64,000 bases of DNA from Bryobacteraceae bacterium (GTDB taxonomy: Bacteria > Acidobacteriota > Terriglobia > Bryobacterales > Bryobacteraceae). Below the pieces are notes generated by a model, which was not told where the DNA came from, did not search any database, and was given only the letters and a program-made list of their open reading frames with translations. Numbering within the stretch: position 1 is the first letter of the stretch; each line of letters begins with the position of its first letter. The translations under genes and the position numbers were made by a program. The DNA lies in contig BPGE01000001.1 in NCBI GenBank assembly GCA_026002875.1, positions 1 through 64,000 of the forward strand, in the 5' to 3' direction. Of this stretch, positions 1 to 9,600 are shown in pieces.

Positions 1-53
1 ACTATGCCAACAGCGCGACCTGATCCGGCTGATCAGGTGATTGCTGTCAGCCT

Positions 54-75
54 GGGGCGGCCAGAGGGCCGCCCC
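54..75 (+). terminator. Hairpin before the connector module (possible weak terminator)
   Basis: A perfect 9-bp stem (GGGGCGGCC at 54-62, GGCCGCCCC at 67-75) has a 4-base loop and is followed by AACCTTTT. It sits between the end of the upstream gene and the next ribosome binding site. Upstream frames stop at 21-23 (frame 3) or 38-40 (frame 2), so the preceding phage gene, perhaps the capsid gene, ends just inside the window. The T tract is poor, so it may be only partly terminating, or may protect mRNA ends. Confidence 0.5.
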
Positions 76-94
76 AACCTTTTGGGAGGAATGC

Positions 95-286
95 ATGCAG
101 GTGCGAATTCTCGTGAGCATTGCCTCGGCCGAGTGGTCTTACGTCCCTGGACAGATCGTCGAGATGGACGGGGAAATGGCCGATACGTGGATCGGCAGCG
201 GACTCGCTGAGCCGGCGGAGCCGGCCGACGAGGCCGAGCCTGAACAGGAATCTGTTCCCGCATCACGCAAACCGAAACGGAAATGA
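95..286 (+). CDS. Small phage protein, 63 aa, in the head-tail module
   Basis: The start at 95 is chosen because GGGAGGA (84-90) lies four bases upstream; a longer in-frame start at 41 would run through the hairpin. The protein has a compact N-terminal half and an acidic, proline-rich tail (repeated AEPAEPADEAEP) that ends in basic residues. It sits between the presumed capsid gene and the connector, where many siphophages carry a small head protein. Its stop overlaps the next start by ATGA. I do not recognise a family, so its role is unknown. Confidence 0.7.
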   Translation: MQVRILVSIASAEWSYVPGQIVEMDGEMADTWIGSGLAEPAEPADEAEPEQESVPASRKPKRK

Positions 287-849
287 TCCTGCGAGTGCTC
301 GAACCGCCGCAGCAGGAGCCTCTGACACTGGCCGAAGCGAAAGTGTTCCTACGCGTCGACCATGACGCTGACGACATTGAGATCGAGGCGATGATCCGTG
401 CGGCGCGCGAACAGGCAGAGCTCTATCAGGGCCGGGAAGTCGCGCGCAAACGGCTCGAGATGATCCTCGACGGCTGGCCGCGGCGCGGGCCGATTCTGAC
501 GCCGGCGCCTCTCGTTCAGGTGGAGGACATCCGGTACAGGCTCGCGGACGGACCGTGGACGACCTGGCCGGCGACCGAGTACCTGATCGCGTCCGACGCG
601 GAGCCCGGCGAAATTCATCCTCGCGCCGGATGGCCTGGCGACGCACTTTGGCCAGCGGGCTCAGTGTCCGTGCGCATGATCTGCGGCTGGCTGCCGAATG
701 AAGTGCCGGAACATATCCGGCAGGGCATGAAACTTCTGATCACGAGCTGGTACGAGCATAGGACAGGGTATCGCATTGGCAATGTCCTCACCGAAATCCC
801 GATTGGGATTTCTGCGCTGCTGGCAACAAACAGGCTGATAAGATTCTGA
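283..849 (+). CDS. Phage head-tail connector protein (gp6-like)
   Basis: This 188-aa protein begins with the typical connector-family opening, in which LTLAEAKVFLRVD is followed by an acidic DDIEIEAMIRAAREQAE helix, and it ends in a helical segment (IRQGMKLLITSWYEHR). Proteins of the HK97 gp6/SPP1 gp15 type form the ring under the portal. The assignment rests on these segments and on the position before head closure and gp10-like genes. Start and stop overlap the neighbours (ATGA at 283, TGATG at 847-851), showing translational coupling. Confidence 0.75.
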   Translation: MILRVLEPPQQEPLTLAEAKVFLRVDHDADDIEIEAMIRAAREQAELYQGREVARKRLEMILDGWPRRGPILTPAPLVQVEDIRYRLADGPWTTWPATEYLIASDAEPGEIHPRAGWPGDALWPAGSVSVRMICGWLPNEVPEHIRQGMKLLITSWYEHRTGYRIGNVLTEIPIGISALLATNRLIRF

Positions 850-1178
850 TGGCAATCGAACCGGGAGCGCTGCGGCACAGGATTATGATCGAGGAGAACG
901 TGCCGGCGCGCACGCCCACGGGAGCCCTGGCGCCGAACTGGACGCCAGTGGCGGAACGGTGGGCGGCCGTCGAGCCTCAATCTGGCCGCGAGTTTGTGGC
1001 TGCCCGGCAGATTCACTCCGAGCTCACGCACATCATCACGGTCCGCGGGCCGCTGAACGTGCGGCCGGACATGAGAGTCCGCCTCGGTCAGCGGGTATTC
1101 GACATCATCGCCGTCATGGACGTTGAGGAGCGCCATGCCGAGATCCGTCTGCTGTGCAAGGAGGGGAAGGGCGCTTGA
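849..1178 (+). CDS. Phage head closure / head-tail adaptor protein
   Basis: The 109-aa protein matches the size and pattern of SPP1 gp16-like head closure proteins: an N-terminal LRHRIMIEEN strand, a central W-x-P-V-AERWAAVEP segment, and a basic barrel with GQRVFDIIAV. In the particle it would sit between the connector ring and the tail and stop DNA leakage. Its ATG shares bases with the upstream stop. The downstream gene starts within its last codons. Confidence 0.78.
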   Translation: MAIEPGALRHRIMIEENVPARTPTGALAPNWTPVAERWAAVEPQSGREFVAARQIHSELTHIITVRGPLNVRPDMRVRLGQRVFDIIAVMDVEERHAEIRLLCKEGKGA

Positions 1179-1720
1179 AGACGATCGATGGAATGGAGGA
1201 GTTGAACGCGAAGCTCAGCCAGCTCACTCAGTCGCTCTACAGCGAGGAGGCGGTCAGCGTCTATCTGACTGCCGCCCGGAAGATCCGCGACGAGGCCCGG
1301 CGCCAGGCGCCGGTCTCGCGGTGGCCCATCATCTCGCTCTGGCGCGGCTCCCGCGGCGCCAGCACGGCGCGGCGCGAGCGCGGCGCTTTGCGGAAATCGA
1401 TTGTCGCTTACGCCTTCCGAGGGCAGGCAGGCAAAGGAATCGGTCCCGGCGCGGCTGCGCAGGTCAACGTTCGGTGGGGCATCCAGCGCGCGCCGCACGC
1501 GCACCTGGTGGAATTCGGCACGCGGGCGCGGACTTCGAACTCTGGCAAGGTGATGATGTTCCCGGCGCTGGGCGGCCAGAGATGGATCGCCGCCAGGCGC
1601 GTCGGACCAACGCCGCCCAATCCGTTCTTCCGGCGCGCCGTCGAACGCGCCGGCCCAGTGGCGCTCGATGCCGCGCGCGACCGTATCGCAAAGATCCTGG
1701 AAGGTGCGGCTCAGAAATGA
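1175..1720 (+). CDS. HK97 gp10-like phage protein
   Basis: Family features are a first helix (IDGMEELNAKLSQL), the conserved A-x-x-IRDEARRQAPVS segment, and a late HLVEFGTRA motif typical of gp10/HK97-type tail-completion proteins. The start is placed at TTG 1175, not GTG 1154, because AAGGAGGGG (1158-1166) lies eight bases upstream of 1175 and the TTG overlaps the previous TGA. This gives 181 aa. It probably helps join the tail to the head or complete the tail. Confidence 0.75.
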   Translation: MKTIDGMEELNAKLSQLTQSLYSEEAVSVYLTAARKIRDEARRQAPVSRWPIISLWRGSRGASTARRERGALRKSIVAYAFRGQAGKGIGPGAAAQVNVRWGIQRAPHAHLVEFGTRARTSNSGKVMMFPALGGQRWIAARRVGPTPPNPFFRRAVERAGPVALDAARDRIAKILEGAAQK

Positions 1721-2118
1721 CCATTGCAGCGAGCCTCTACGCGCACCTGACCGCCCATCCGGCAGTGGCCGCCATCGCTGGAGATCGCGTCTACCCGGTG
1801 CTCGCACCGCAACGGGACCCGAATGCGCCTCTTGCGCCGATGCTTGTCTTTCGGCTGGCCGCCAGGCGCGATGCGCTCGTGCTGAACGGGCCGATGACGA
1901 TGGCGACGACAGAATGGGAAATCGCGGCTCTGGCGGCTGACTACGATACCGCTCACGAGCTGGCGGAGGCCGTGATCGGGGCCCTGAACTATTTCAAGGG
2001 GCAGATGGGAGGAGGTGTGCAGGTCGAGGCCTGCACGCTTCAGGATGCAGCGGACGTCGACGAGATAGACCTCGGGTTCTTCGCCGTTCTGCTGCGGTTT
2101 GAGATTCAGTTCAAGTAA
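1717..2118 (+). CDS. Phage tail terminator-like protein (DUF3168 type)
   Basis: The 133-aa protein opens with SLYAHLTAHPAVAAIAGDRVYP, a hallmark of DUF3168 proteins. It continues with an alternating strand-helix pattern and ends with a strand pair (LGFFAVLLRFEIQF). DUF3168 proteins correspond to lambda gpU/SPP1 gp17-type proteins that cap tail polymerisation. The start overlaps the previous stop by ATGA. Position directly before the tail tube gene fits the role. Confidence 0.78.
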   Translation: MTIAASLYAHLTAHPAVAAIAGDRVYPVLAPQRDPNAPLAPMLVFRLAARRDALVLNGPMTMATTEWEIAALAADYDTAHELAEAVIGALNYFKGQMGGGVQVEACTLQDAADVDEIDLGFFAVLLRFEIQFK

Positions 2119-2130
2119 CAAGGAGGAACG

Positions 2131-2547
2131 ATGCCTTACAGCTCATTCGCCGTGCAGGGCACGGCGCTGCAAGTGAAGATCGGGGCTGCCTTCGTGGCCG
2201 TTCCGGGCGTCGAAGGCCTGTCCGGGCCGACGGGCACGAAGCAGCAGATCGAAGTGACAGCCATGAACGATACCGCGGCGAAGTTCGTCTCGGGCCTGCC
2301 GGACTACGGCGAGGTGACTTTCCGACTGTACTGGGATCCGTCTGACGCGACGCACCAGCATCTGTTGACGAGCTATCAGACCCCGAACTCGACAGACGAG
2401 TTCAAGCTGGTCTGCAGCGATGCCGGCGCTGCCGAAGTCGTGTTCAACGGCCAGGTGACCGGATGGCAGTGGTCTTTCGAAAAGGGGCAGGCGGCCAGCG
2501 TCGAAGTGACGGTCAAGGTCAGCGGCAACGTGACGGTGACACCGTAA
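2131..2547 (+). CDS. Phage major tail tube protein
   Basis: The 138-aa protein is preceded by a strong AAGGAGGA site (2120-2127). It shows the beta-rich layout of siphophage tube proteins: VEGLSGPTGTKQQIEVTAMND near the start, followed by the DYGEVTFRLYWDP segment and a C-terminal EVTVKVSGNVTVTP strand. The gene lies between the terminator-like gene and the chaperone, as expected. It would be the most highly expressed tail gene, in line with the best ribosome binding site in this block. Confidence 0.85.
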   Translation: MPYSSFAVQGTALQVKIGAAFVAVPGVEGLSGPTGTKQQIEVTAMNDTAAKFVSGLPDYGEVTFRLYWDPSDATHQHLLTSYQTPNSTDEFKLVCSDAGAAEVVFNGQVTGWQWSFEKGQAASVEVTVKVSGNVTVTP

Positions 2548-2550
2548 ACC

Positions 2551-2973
2551 ATGTCGCATCCGAACCATCTCCGCAAAGAGCATTTCGTCGAGATCGGCGG
2601 TCGGCGCCTGCCGCTGCGCTATGAGCACCGCGACTTCGCGCGCGCCGAAGGCAAACTCGGCATCGCGCTACTCGGGCCGCCGGCGGCCGAGTTCTGGGCC
2701 AAGGCCGGGCCGGCATATCAGACGGGGGTGCTGCTGTTTGTCGGCCTGTTGCACGCCTTGCCGCAGCTCACGCTCGAGCAGGCGCAGGACATGATCACCT
2801 TCGAGAATGCGGCCGAGATCGAACAGGCGGTCTTCGAGGCGTTTTCGGACGCGCTGCGCGTGCCTGGCCAGAGCGGCGAGAAGGAGGCTAAGGAGGCTGC
2901 GGCGGATATCCCTTTACCCGGGACGACTACTGGCTCGGGATCTGGGCCATCGCCAGGGTCGACCTCGGCCTGA
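2551..2973 (+). CDS. Tail assembly chaperone, short (gpG-like) product
   Basis: In the zero frame this encodes 140 aa: a helical N-terminal part (LRKEHFVEIGGRRLPLRYEH) and a low-complexity end. It lies between tail tube and tape measure, the place of lambda gpG. Ribosomes that shift back by one base at C CCT TTA (2910-2916) would instead make the longer gpGT-like protein listed separately. The last 19 zero-frame residues (PGTTTGSGSGPSPGSTSA region) look unstructured, as is common for the termination product. Confidence 0.8.
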   Translation: MSHPNHLRKEHFVEIGGRRLPLRYEHRDFARAEGKLGIALLGPPAAEFWAKAGPAYQTGVLLFVGLLHALPQLTLEQAQDMITFENAAEIEQAVFEAFSDALRVPGQSGEKEAKEAAADIPLPGTTTGSGSGPSPGSTSA

Positions 2974-3227
2974 GCAGCCGCGAATTCTGGAGGCTCACGC
3001 CGCGCGAGTTCTGGGCGCTCGTCGATCGCGCCCAGGCGCGCGATCGGCTGGCCGACGTCCGCGCAGGCATGATGCCATGGCTGTACTGGAACGCCCATCG
3101 TGGAAAGGCTCCAGAGAAGCCGCTGGAGGAGTTTCTGCCGACACTGTGGGGCCGCAAGCGCCGCGGCATGACGGGCGCAGAAATCATTGCGCGTTTCCGG
3201 GCGCTGAAACATGGCACGTCTCAGTGA
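2551..3227 (+). CDS. Tail assembly chaperone, -1 frameshift (gpGT-like) product
   Basis: A good coding frame (frame 3) runs from 2892 to the TGA at 3225-3227 but has no usable start for 170 bases. It encodes RDDYWLGIWAIARVDLGL and then two FW-containing helices (EFWRLTPREFWALVDR). The zero frame and this frame overlap across CCCTTTA (2910-2916), a perfect X-XXY-YYZ slippery heptamer set in the zero frame as CCT TTA. A -1 slip there joins 122 zero-frame codons to 103 further codons, giving about 225 aa. The end overlaps the tape measure start at 3211. This is the lambda G/GT arrangement. Confidence 0.82.
2910..2916 (+). promoter_or_regulatory. Programmed -1 ribosomal frameshift site (CCCTTTA)
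   Basis: The heptamer reads C CCT TTA in the chaperone frame, so both P- and A-site tRNAs can re-pair one base back (CCC, TTT). The -1 frame is open from 2892 to 3227, which includes this site, and the zero frame stops at 2971-2973. I did not identify a strong pseudoknot downstream; GC-rich sequence follows. Confidence 0.75.
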
Positions 3228-6108
3228 GCTGATCGTCAAGATCACCTCCGATACGGCGCAGTTCTCGCGCGGCGTGCGCGAGGTCTCCGTCGAAATGCAG
3301 CGGCTCAGCTCGGTGAGCGAGAACGCCGTGCGCGGCATCCGTACGGCCTTCGAACGCATTGGCGCGATTGGCACACGCCTCACAATCGGGGTGAGCGCTC
3401 CGCTGGCTGCCGTGGGCTTGGCGGCAGTAAAAGCGGATGCCCACCTCGAGGCCTTGCGCATGGGCCTGATCGCCGTCAGCGGCAGCGCCGCGGCGGCGGA
3501 CAAACAGCTCGCCAAGCTGGCGGATGTGGCAAAACTGCCCGGGCTCGGTTTCCGCGAAGCCATCCAGGGCTCGGTGAACCTGCAAGCTGCAGGTTTCTCC
3601 GCCCAGTTGGCGGAGCGGTCTCTCAAGGCTTTCGGCAACGCTCTTGCGACCGTGGGCAAAGGCAAAGCCGACCTGGACGGGGTCATTCTGGCCCTGACCC
3701 AGATCCAGTCCAAAGGGAAGATCTCCGCACAGGAAATCAACCAGCTTGCCGAACGCCTGCCGCAGATCCGCGCTGCCATGAAGGCCGCGTTCGGGACGGC
3801 CGACGCGGAAGCGCTCCAGAAGATGGGGATCTCGGCCCAGGAGTTCGTGGAACGTGTCGTGGCCGAGTTCGAGAAGCTGCCGCCGGTGACCGGCGGAGTC
3901 AGAAACTCCTTCGAGAACATCCGCGATGAGGCCGAACGCGCCATGGCGGAATTCGGGGCGGCGCTGCGGCCTGGCACCGAGATTGTGCTGCAGTTCGCCG
4001 AGACCGCCGTCTCGAAGCTGGCTGACATGGCAAAGAGGTTCAGCGAGCTGCCGCCGGCCATCCAGGCCACAGCTGTGGCTCTCGGGAGCCTCGCTGTGGC
4101 GGCCGGACCGGCGCTCGCAGCGATCGGCCAGATCGGTTTAGGGATCACCGGAATTGCAACAGCCGTCCCGGTCATCAAGGCCATGACTGCCGCAATGGGA
4201 GCAGGCATTCTGTCGCTTGGGCAGTTTGCTGGATCCCTAGTCTCGCAGGTGGTTCCGGCTGCCGGATCAGCCACTGTCGCACTGAAAGCGCTCGGCGGGG
4301 CGGCTCTCCTCACGGCTACAGCTCTGGCTGCCATGCAGGCAGCCACGGGCGTCATCCAGCTGGTCTCTGCATCCAAACAGCTGCGCGACGCACAGCAACA
4401 GGCCCGTGAGGCTACCGAGCAGCAGAACCGCAGTATTGAGATCCTGCGCATCAAGCTGCACCAGGCCGGTGTCTCGACCGCAGAACTGGACCAGGCCTAC
4501 CGCCGCGCGGAAATTTCGGTCGCTGAGTACTCTCGCGCCCTGATGCGATTGGCATCAGCGCATGGAGAGACTCATCAGGCCACGGAACAAGCAAAGCGCC
4601 AGACCATGGATCTGGCGGAGGCCTTCCGAATCCTGGGAGTCGACAGTACCGAGAATCTGACGAAGCGGTACCAGCAATCACGCGAGGCGCTGCGCGCCGT
4701 CGAGCAGGCCTACCGGGAGGGCAAGGCATCCGCCATGGATCTGGCGCGCGCCCAGGAAGCGGTCCGCCAGGCCTTCGAGGCCGTCCACCAGCCGATCAAG
4801 GCGGTCCGTGAAGAAATGGGCAAAATCCAGGGGCCCGAGAATGTCGGCACGGTTCTGCGCGACATGGTCTCCGAAATCGCAGGCGGCGCCCAGGCGAAGG
4901 AGGCCGAACAGAGGCTTCGGTCGATCGCAGAGATCCTCTCGCTGCGCGGGTTCGAGCCGGACAAGTTTCCCTGGTATGTGGCCAAGGCCGGCGAGGCCGC
5001 GGAACAATCCGGCCTGGCCGCGCAGATCGCCGGTAGGTACTACCAGCGGATGTGGGAGGAAATCGGCAACCAGCAGGCTGCTGCGCGCGCCGAACAACAG
5101 CTGAAGCAGTTGGCCTGGGCACTGGGGATCAACGTTGAGCAGTACAAGAAGCTGCAGGAGGCGAAGAAGCGGCTCGGGATTGCCGGTGAGAAAGACCTCA
5201 ATCAGATGGCCGCCGATGTAGCCACGCTGAAGTCCAGCAACGCACCACAGTACCAGAAAAACATCGCGGAATTGAATCTATTGCTGGAGCGTCGCCGGCA
5301 GGGCCTTGATCTGACAAAGCAAGAGCAAGATCGCCTGCGAGAGCTGCAGAACTGGCACCGCAATTTAACCCGCGATCAGGTGAACTTCTGGGAGCAGGCC
5401 AAGCAGCGGCTCGGCGCGATCTTCCAGGATACGGCAAAGGACATCACGGACCTGATCTTCAAGGGCGGAAAGTTCAAGGACGTCATGGTAGACAGCCTCG
5501 AGCAGATCGGAAAGGCGCTGACGAGGCTCGCCATCGAAAAGACGTTTGCCTCAATCGGCCGCGAGCTCGCCGGTATTGTGGCCAAGATCCCTGGACTCGC
5601 CAAGATCGGATCGATCTTCGGTTTTGGCGGCAGCGCCGCGGCTACTGCGGGCACGGCAGCGTCCACGGCGGCAGCCGCCGGGCAGGTGGCCAGTCAGACT
5701 GCGGGTACCGTCGGGAAAGTGATCGGGTCCTCGTTCACCGCTCTGGCCGGCGTGGTGACGGGGGCCATCAGCGCGGTCACCGGAGTGATCGGTGTGTTCC
5801 AGGCGGCCAGGCAGGAAAGCTCCCTCAACGCAATCGAATGGAACACGCGCAAAAGCTCGCTGCACCTGGAGCACATAATCCACCGCATCAATGCAGGCCT
5901 GCCCGGCTTCGGGGACGTGCAGGCTCGCATCGTCGAGGTGCGGGATGTTCTCATCGGTTGGGACCAGTACATCACAGGCGGCCTGAAACTGGCCGGCGGC
6001 GGTGGCAACGTCACCATCAACATGGATGGCGCCAACTTCATCGGGTTCCGCGACCTGGATGCCTTCCTGGACGAACTGGTCAGACGGCTGAAGCAGAGGG
6101 GATTGTAA
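3211..6108 (+). CDS. Phage tape measure protein
   Basis: The 965-aa protein is the longest of the tail block before the distal genes. The first 250 residues match the tape-measure N-terminal domain: LIVKITSDTAQFSRGV, then LGFREAIQGSVNLQAAGFSAQLAERSL, then KISAQEINQLAERLPQI. Residues of roughly 285-400 are very hydrophobic and alanine/glycine rich, long helical segments follow, and a glycine-rich stretch comes near 800. It sets tail length and enters the host envelope on infection. It starts inside the end of the frameshifted chaperone reading frame. Confidence 0.9.
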   Translation: MARLSELIVKITSDTAQFSRGVREVSVEMQRLSSVSENAVRGIRTAFERIGAIGTRLTIGVSAPLAAVGLAAVKADAHLEALRMGLIAVSGSAAAADKQLAKLADVAKLPGLGFREAIQGSVNLQAAGFSAQLAERSLKAFGNALATVGKGKADLDGVILALTQIQSKGKISAQEINQLAERLPQIRAAMKAAFGTADAEALQKMGISAQEFVERVVAEFEKLPPVTGGVRNSFENIRDEAERAMAEFGAALRPGTEIVLQFAETAVSKLADMAKRFSELPPAIQATAVALGSLAVAAGPALAAIGQIGLGITGIATAVPVIKAMTAAMGAGILSLGQFAGSLVSQVVPAAGSATVALKALGGAALLTATALAAMQAATGVIQLVSASKQLRDAQQQAREATEQQNRSIEILRIKLHQAGVSTAELDQAYRRAEISVAEYSRALMRLASAHGETHQATEQAKRQTMDLAEAFRILGVDSTENLTKRYQQSREALRAVEQAYREGKASAMDLARAQEAVRQAFEAVHQPIKAVREEMGKIQGPENVGTVLRDMVSEIAGGAQAKEAEQRLRSIAEILSLRGFEPDKFPWYVAKAGEAAEQSGLAAQIAGRYYQRMWEEIGNQQAAARAEQQLKQLAWALGINVEQYKKLQEAKKRLGIAGEKDLNQMAADVATLKSSNAPQYQKNIAELNLLLERRRQGLDLTKQEQDRLRELQNWHRNLTRDQVNFWEQAKQRLGAIFQDTAKDITDLIFKGGKFKDVMVDSLEQIGKALTRLAIEKTFASIGRELAGIVAKIPGLAKIGSIFGFGGSAAATAGTAASTAAAAGQVASQTAGTVGKVIGSSFTALAGVVTGAISAVTGVIGVFQAARQESSLNAIEWNTRKSSLHLEHIIHRINAGLPGFGDVQARIVEVRDVLIGWDQYITGGLKLAGGGGNVTINMDGANFIGFRDLDAFLDELVRRLKQRGL

Positions 6109-6149
6109 CGTGACGGCCTCGTGCAGCGTCCATCGGGCCGGAGAATGCC

Positions 6150-6632
6150 ATGAGACTATGCTGGATTGCTCTTTTATGCCTGACAGCATGCGCCGAAGAG
6201 GTGATGCTCCTGCCAGTTTCCTGCGCTCACGTGCAGTGGCCATCCAATGAGGTCATGCGGGCCCTTGGTTTTGAGACGCAACCCAGCGGAGGCGGCGCAG
6301 CCTGGATCTACGCCCATGCCTACCGCACCCGCGACTGGAACCAGGTCTGGCGGCAGGTGAAGAGGCCCGCTGAGACCAATGCCGGCCTGCTCGGCTACAT
6401 CGCGGGTCTGCGGCCGCGCTTTGCCGAGTTGACTCTTTATGACATCAACGTCGACTGGCGCACCGGTGAACAGCACTGCGAAGTGCGGCTGGCGGTGGAC
6501 TACAACGGATACAGGAGGGGATTCTTCACCGAAGGACCGGAGAGGTTTCGAAGCACGGGCGAGCTCGAGCGGAAGATCCTGGAACTGATCCGGCTCCAGG
6601 TCTGGGCGAAAGGACTGTTGGCAGAAAAGTAG
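6150..6632 (+). CDS. Small predicted lipoprotein within the tail operon
   Basis: The 160-aa protein starts with a short hydrophobic leader and a lipobox (LCLTACAEE, Cys14), so it is probably a lipoprotein. The mature part is soluble, with WIYAHAYRTRDWNQVWRQV and a late C-x-VRLAVDYNGYRRGFF segment; I recognise no family. A lipoprotein gene between tape measure and distal tail gene is unusual. Lysis (Rz1-like) or superinfection exclusion are possible roles, but it lacks the proline richness and small size of Rz1. A strong terminator follows it. Confidence 0.7.
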   Translation: MRLCWIALLCLTACAEEVMLLPVSCAHVQWPSNEVMRALGFETQPSGGGAAWIYAHAYRTRDWNQVWRQVKRPAETNAGLLGYIAGLRPRFAELTLYDINVDWRTGEQHCEVRLAVDYNGYRRGFFTEGPERFRSTGELERKILELIRLQVWAKGLLAEK

Positions 6633-6652
6633 GCTTAGATCACGAGTTGAAC

Positions 6653-6686
6653 AGCCCGCCGGGCTTCGGCCCGCCGCGGGCTTTTT
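6653..6686 (+). terminator. Rho-independent terminator after the lipoprotein gene
   Basis: The outer stem AGCCCGC (6653-6659) pairs with GCGGGCT (6676-6682). The inner stem CGGGC/GCCCG has a TTCG loop, and TTTTT (6682-6686) follows. It lies only five bases before the next ATG, so it ends or attenuates the upstream tail transcript and removes room for a ribosome binding site. Confidence 0.85.
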
Positions 6687-6690
6687 CATT

Positions 6691-9600
6691 ATGGCATTCT
6701 CACTGCTGATCGGCGGCGCTCCCTATAGCTGGAAGCAGGGCACCCTGAACATCGTCGAAACCCTAGGCGGCAGATCGACGTGCGAGTTCTCGATCGACAA
6801 CCCGGACGGTTCGATCACTGCGCCTCAGGTTGGCCAGAGTGTGCTCGTCAAGGATGGCGCCTACACGATCTTCGCCGGCAGCATCGAGACAGTGGAAGCG
6901 GTGCGCTATCCCGGGACCTATGCCGGCCTGTGGAGGGTATCGTGCGTCGACCACCACCGGATCCTGGACCGCAGAATCACCGGGCTAAAGAGCTGGCAAT
7001 CCACGCGCGCGGGCGATATCGTCACGGAAATCTGCACAACGTACCTGGGCGGCGAGGCAGTCGGCCTTGACTTCATTCAGCAGGGGCCGATTGTCGAGCG
7101 CTTCGAAATCGACCATGCCACCATCGCCGAGGCTCTTCAGAAACTCGCCGAAGTTGCCGGCATGGTTTGGTACATCGACTACGGCCGCCAGTTGCGATTT
7201 TTCACGCCCAATTCGTATGCCTGCCCGTTCGAACTGGAGCCTGACAGCACGAATTTCGAAGATCTCGTGCTGCGGTCAACGCGCGAGCAGTACGCAAACC
7301 GGATCATTGCCAAGATCGGCCAGTACGTCCGCGATCCGCAGACGGCGCGATTCGACGCACAAGGCCGAACCGGAGACGGCGAGGAGCCGCTCGACTGGAT
7401 GAAGCCGGACGGCTCCCGGAAGCGCTGGGCGGTGACTTTCCCAGTGCATGCTGCGCCAACGGTCCGCGTGAACGGGGTGTCGCGCACAGTGGGACCCTAT
7501 GGCGACGACGCCGCGGAATTCTACTGGCAGACAGGAAGCAGGGAAATCGGTCAATCCGACAGCTCTGCGGCTCTTGGCCCGGGCGACGTGTTGGAGATCA
7601 CATACATCGGCCTCTCTTCCGAAGTGCTTACGGTGGAAAACGCCGGCGAGATCAGCCGGCGCGCTTCAATTGAACAACACACTGGCATCTACGAAAAGCT
7701 GATCGAAACATCCCAGGAGATGACCCGTGCCGATGCGCGCCAATATGCCGAGGCCGCTCTTGACAAGCTGGACAGCCTGAGCGGGGTCGCTGTCATCGAC
7801 ACAAACACGATCATCGAACCCCTGGCGTCGACGGCCCGTGTGGGGCAGTTCATCCACGTCGATGTGGATGGCTACCGCCTGGAATGGAAGCAGGTGACCG
7901 CGGTCGAATATGGGGCCCCGTCGGTCATCACTGTCCCGGGCCACGGACTTATGGATGGCGCGCGCATCCGGCTCCATCAGGTAACTGGCCTGAACGGATC
8001 CTGGAGCGTTCAGGTAGTCGATCCAGACAGGCTGCGGCTTGTCGGTTCGAACGCCTCCGGCTCATACTCTGGTGGCGGGTATGCGTACCCGCTGACGTAC
8101 CTGATCCGCCAGATTCGGACTGCTGACGTGGCCGGTCAGCTGTCTGTCCAGCTGGAATGCGTGATGGGGCCGGCCACTGATGATGCGGTCGTTTTTTTCC
8201 GAGACCTCGCTGCCGCGCAGGGCATCCCGCCCTCTGCGCCGAGGCCATCGGAAGGCGGATCCGGCGGCGTCCCAACAGGCCCCTTGGACCCTCTCGAGAT
8301 TACGTCTGCCGCTGTCGAGTACAGGCAGAACGAAGGCGGCTGGAGCTATCGGCTGGCCGTGACTCTTTCAGGTGCAGCGATGAGTCAGGAGCACTACGGC
8401 GGGGCTGACGTTCATGTGCGTTTTGCGGCAGAGGCCCTACCGAGCGATTGGGCCACGGTCCGCAGGATCGGAGAGCATCGCCCTGGGGATCCGGCCACCA
8501 TTCAAAGCCCCTGGTGGCCCATCACGCCCGGAACGTCCACGCAGTTCTGGCTGCGGGCAGTAGTACGCGACCGCGCTGGCGGCAACCGCGCCTGGGGCTC
8601 GATCGCCGGGCCATTCGCATTGCATCTTCCCTTGGGAGACGCTGTGCCCGGTGCCGGGCACAACTGGAACTTCACGGCGCAACTGTCTGGCTACTGGGAT
8701 GACGGGAATGGGGTTCGGCTTGGCAAGGTGGATTTATCGTGGTCGCCGCTGCCGCTGCCTGGCGTATTGTACGGCGTGTACGAACACCGCTCGTCCAGCG
8801 CAACTCCGCCCTCATACTCGGCCTACACGCCGACCACGGCCAACACGTCCGATGACTCGGTCACACTGTGGGTGAGGCCGCCGAATTCGCCTGGCGAATT
8901 CCTGCACTTGGCCCTTGTGGCGCAGCTGCCAGCTGACGGAGTGTGGCCGCTACCCGACGATTACAGTCCTGGCCAACTGCCAGTAGCGTCTGTGTGGTTG
9001 CCGGTGGCCGGGCTCAGCGAGCAGGTGTCCAACTGGTCGGTCACCGTGGAGACCGATCAATCCCAGGACATCCCGCGCGGGCGCTTTGTCTTCTCGTTCA
9101 CGCCGCCAGCAGATCCCGACTATCACCACGTCAACGTCTACCGGCGGCCCGCGGACTCGCTTGGGAATCCACTGGCTGACTGGCTGCCGGATAAGGTGGC
9201 GTCGATGATTACCGGCGGCCCGGGCGGCTGGTGGCCGCTACCGAGCCAGCCGGAGCACTGGCTGTTCAAGGCGGTGGCCTGCAACTCGCTAGGCCAGGAA
9301 AATCCGGTCAGCCCTCCGACGGTGTTCATGACAGTGCCGACGTCGGCCGGTGTCACGATGAGCAAGGCCAAGCCGTCGGGCGTGACGGGGCCAATGGCGG
9401 TAGACGGACAGGGCCGGATCACGACAGCAGCTGATCGGGATGTGCCCCTGATCGCTTCGTCCCAGCCCGGCTCCGCGTACCTTGGTTCGCGGATCGTGCA
9501 GTGGATGGGCCAGATCTGGGTGTGGACCGGCAGCCAGTACCAGCTGGATACGAACGCCAACCGGATCAAGTCGGAGCTGCAGCAGAACGGCCTGACAGCG

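Noticed and set aside
2807-3232. Plus-strand frame 2 ORF over the chaperone region
   Set aside because: Arg-rich translation without structure. Frame 3 gives the family-like FW-containing helices and connects through the slippery site.
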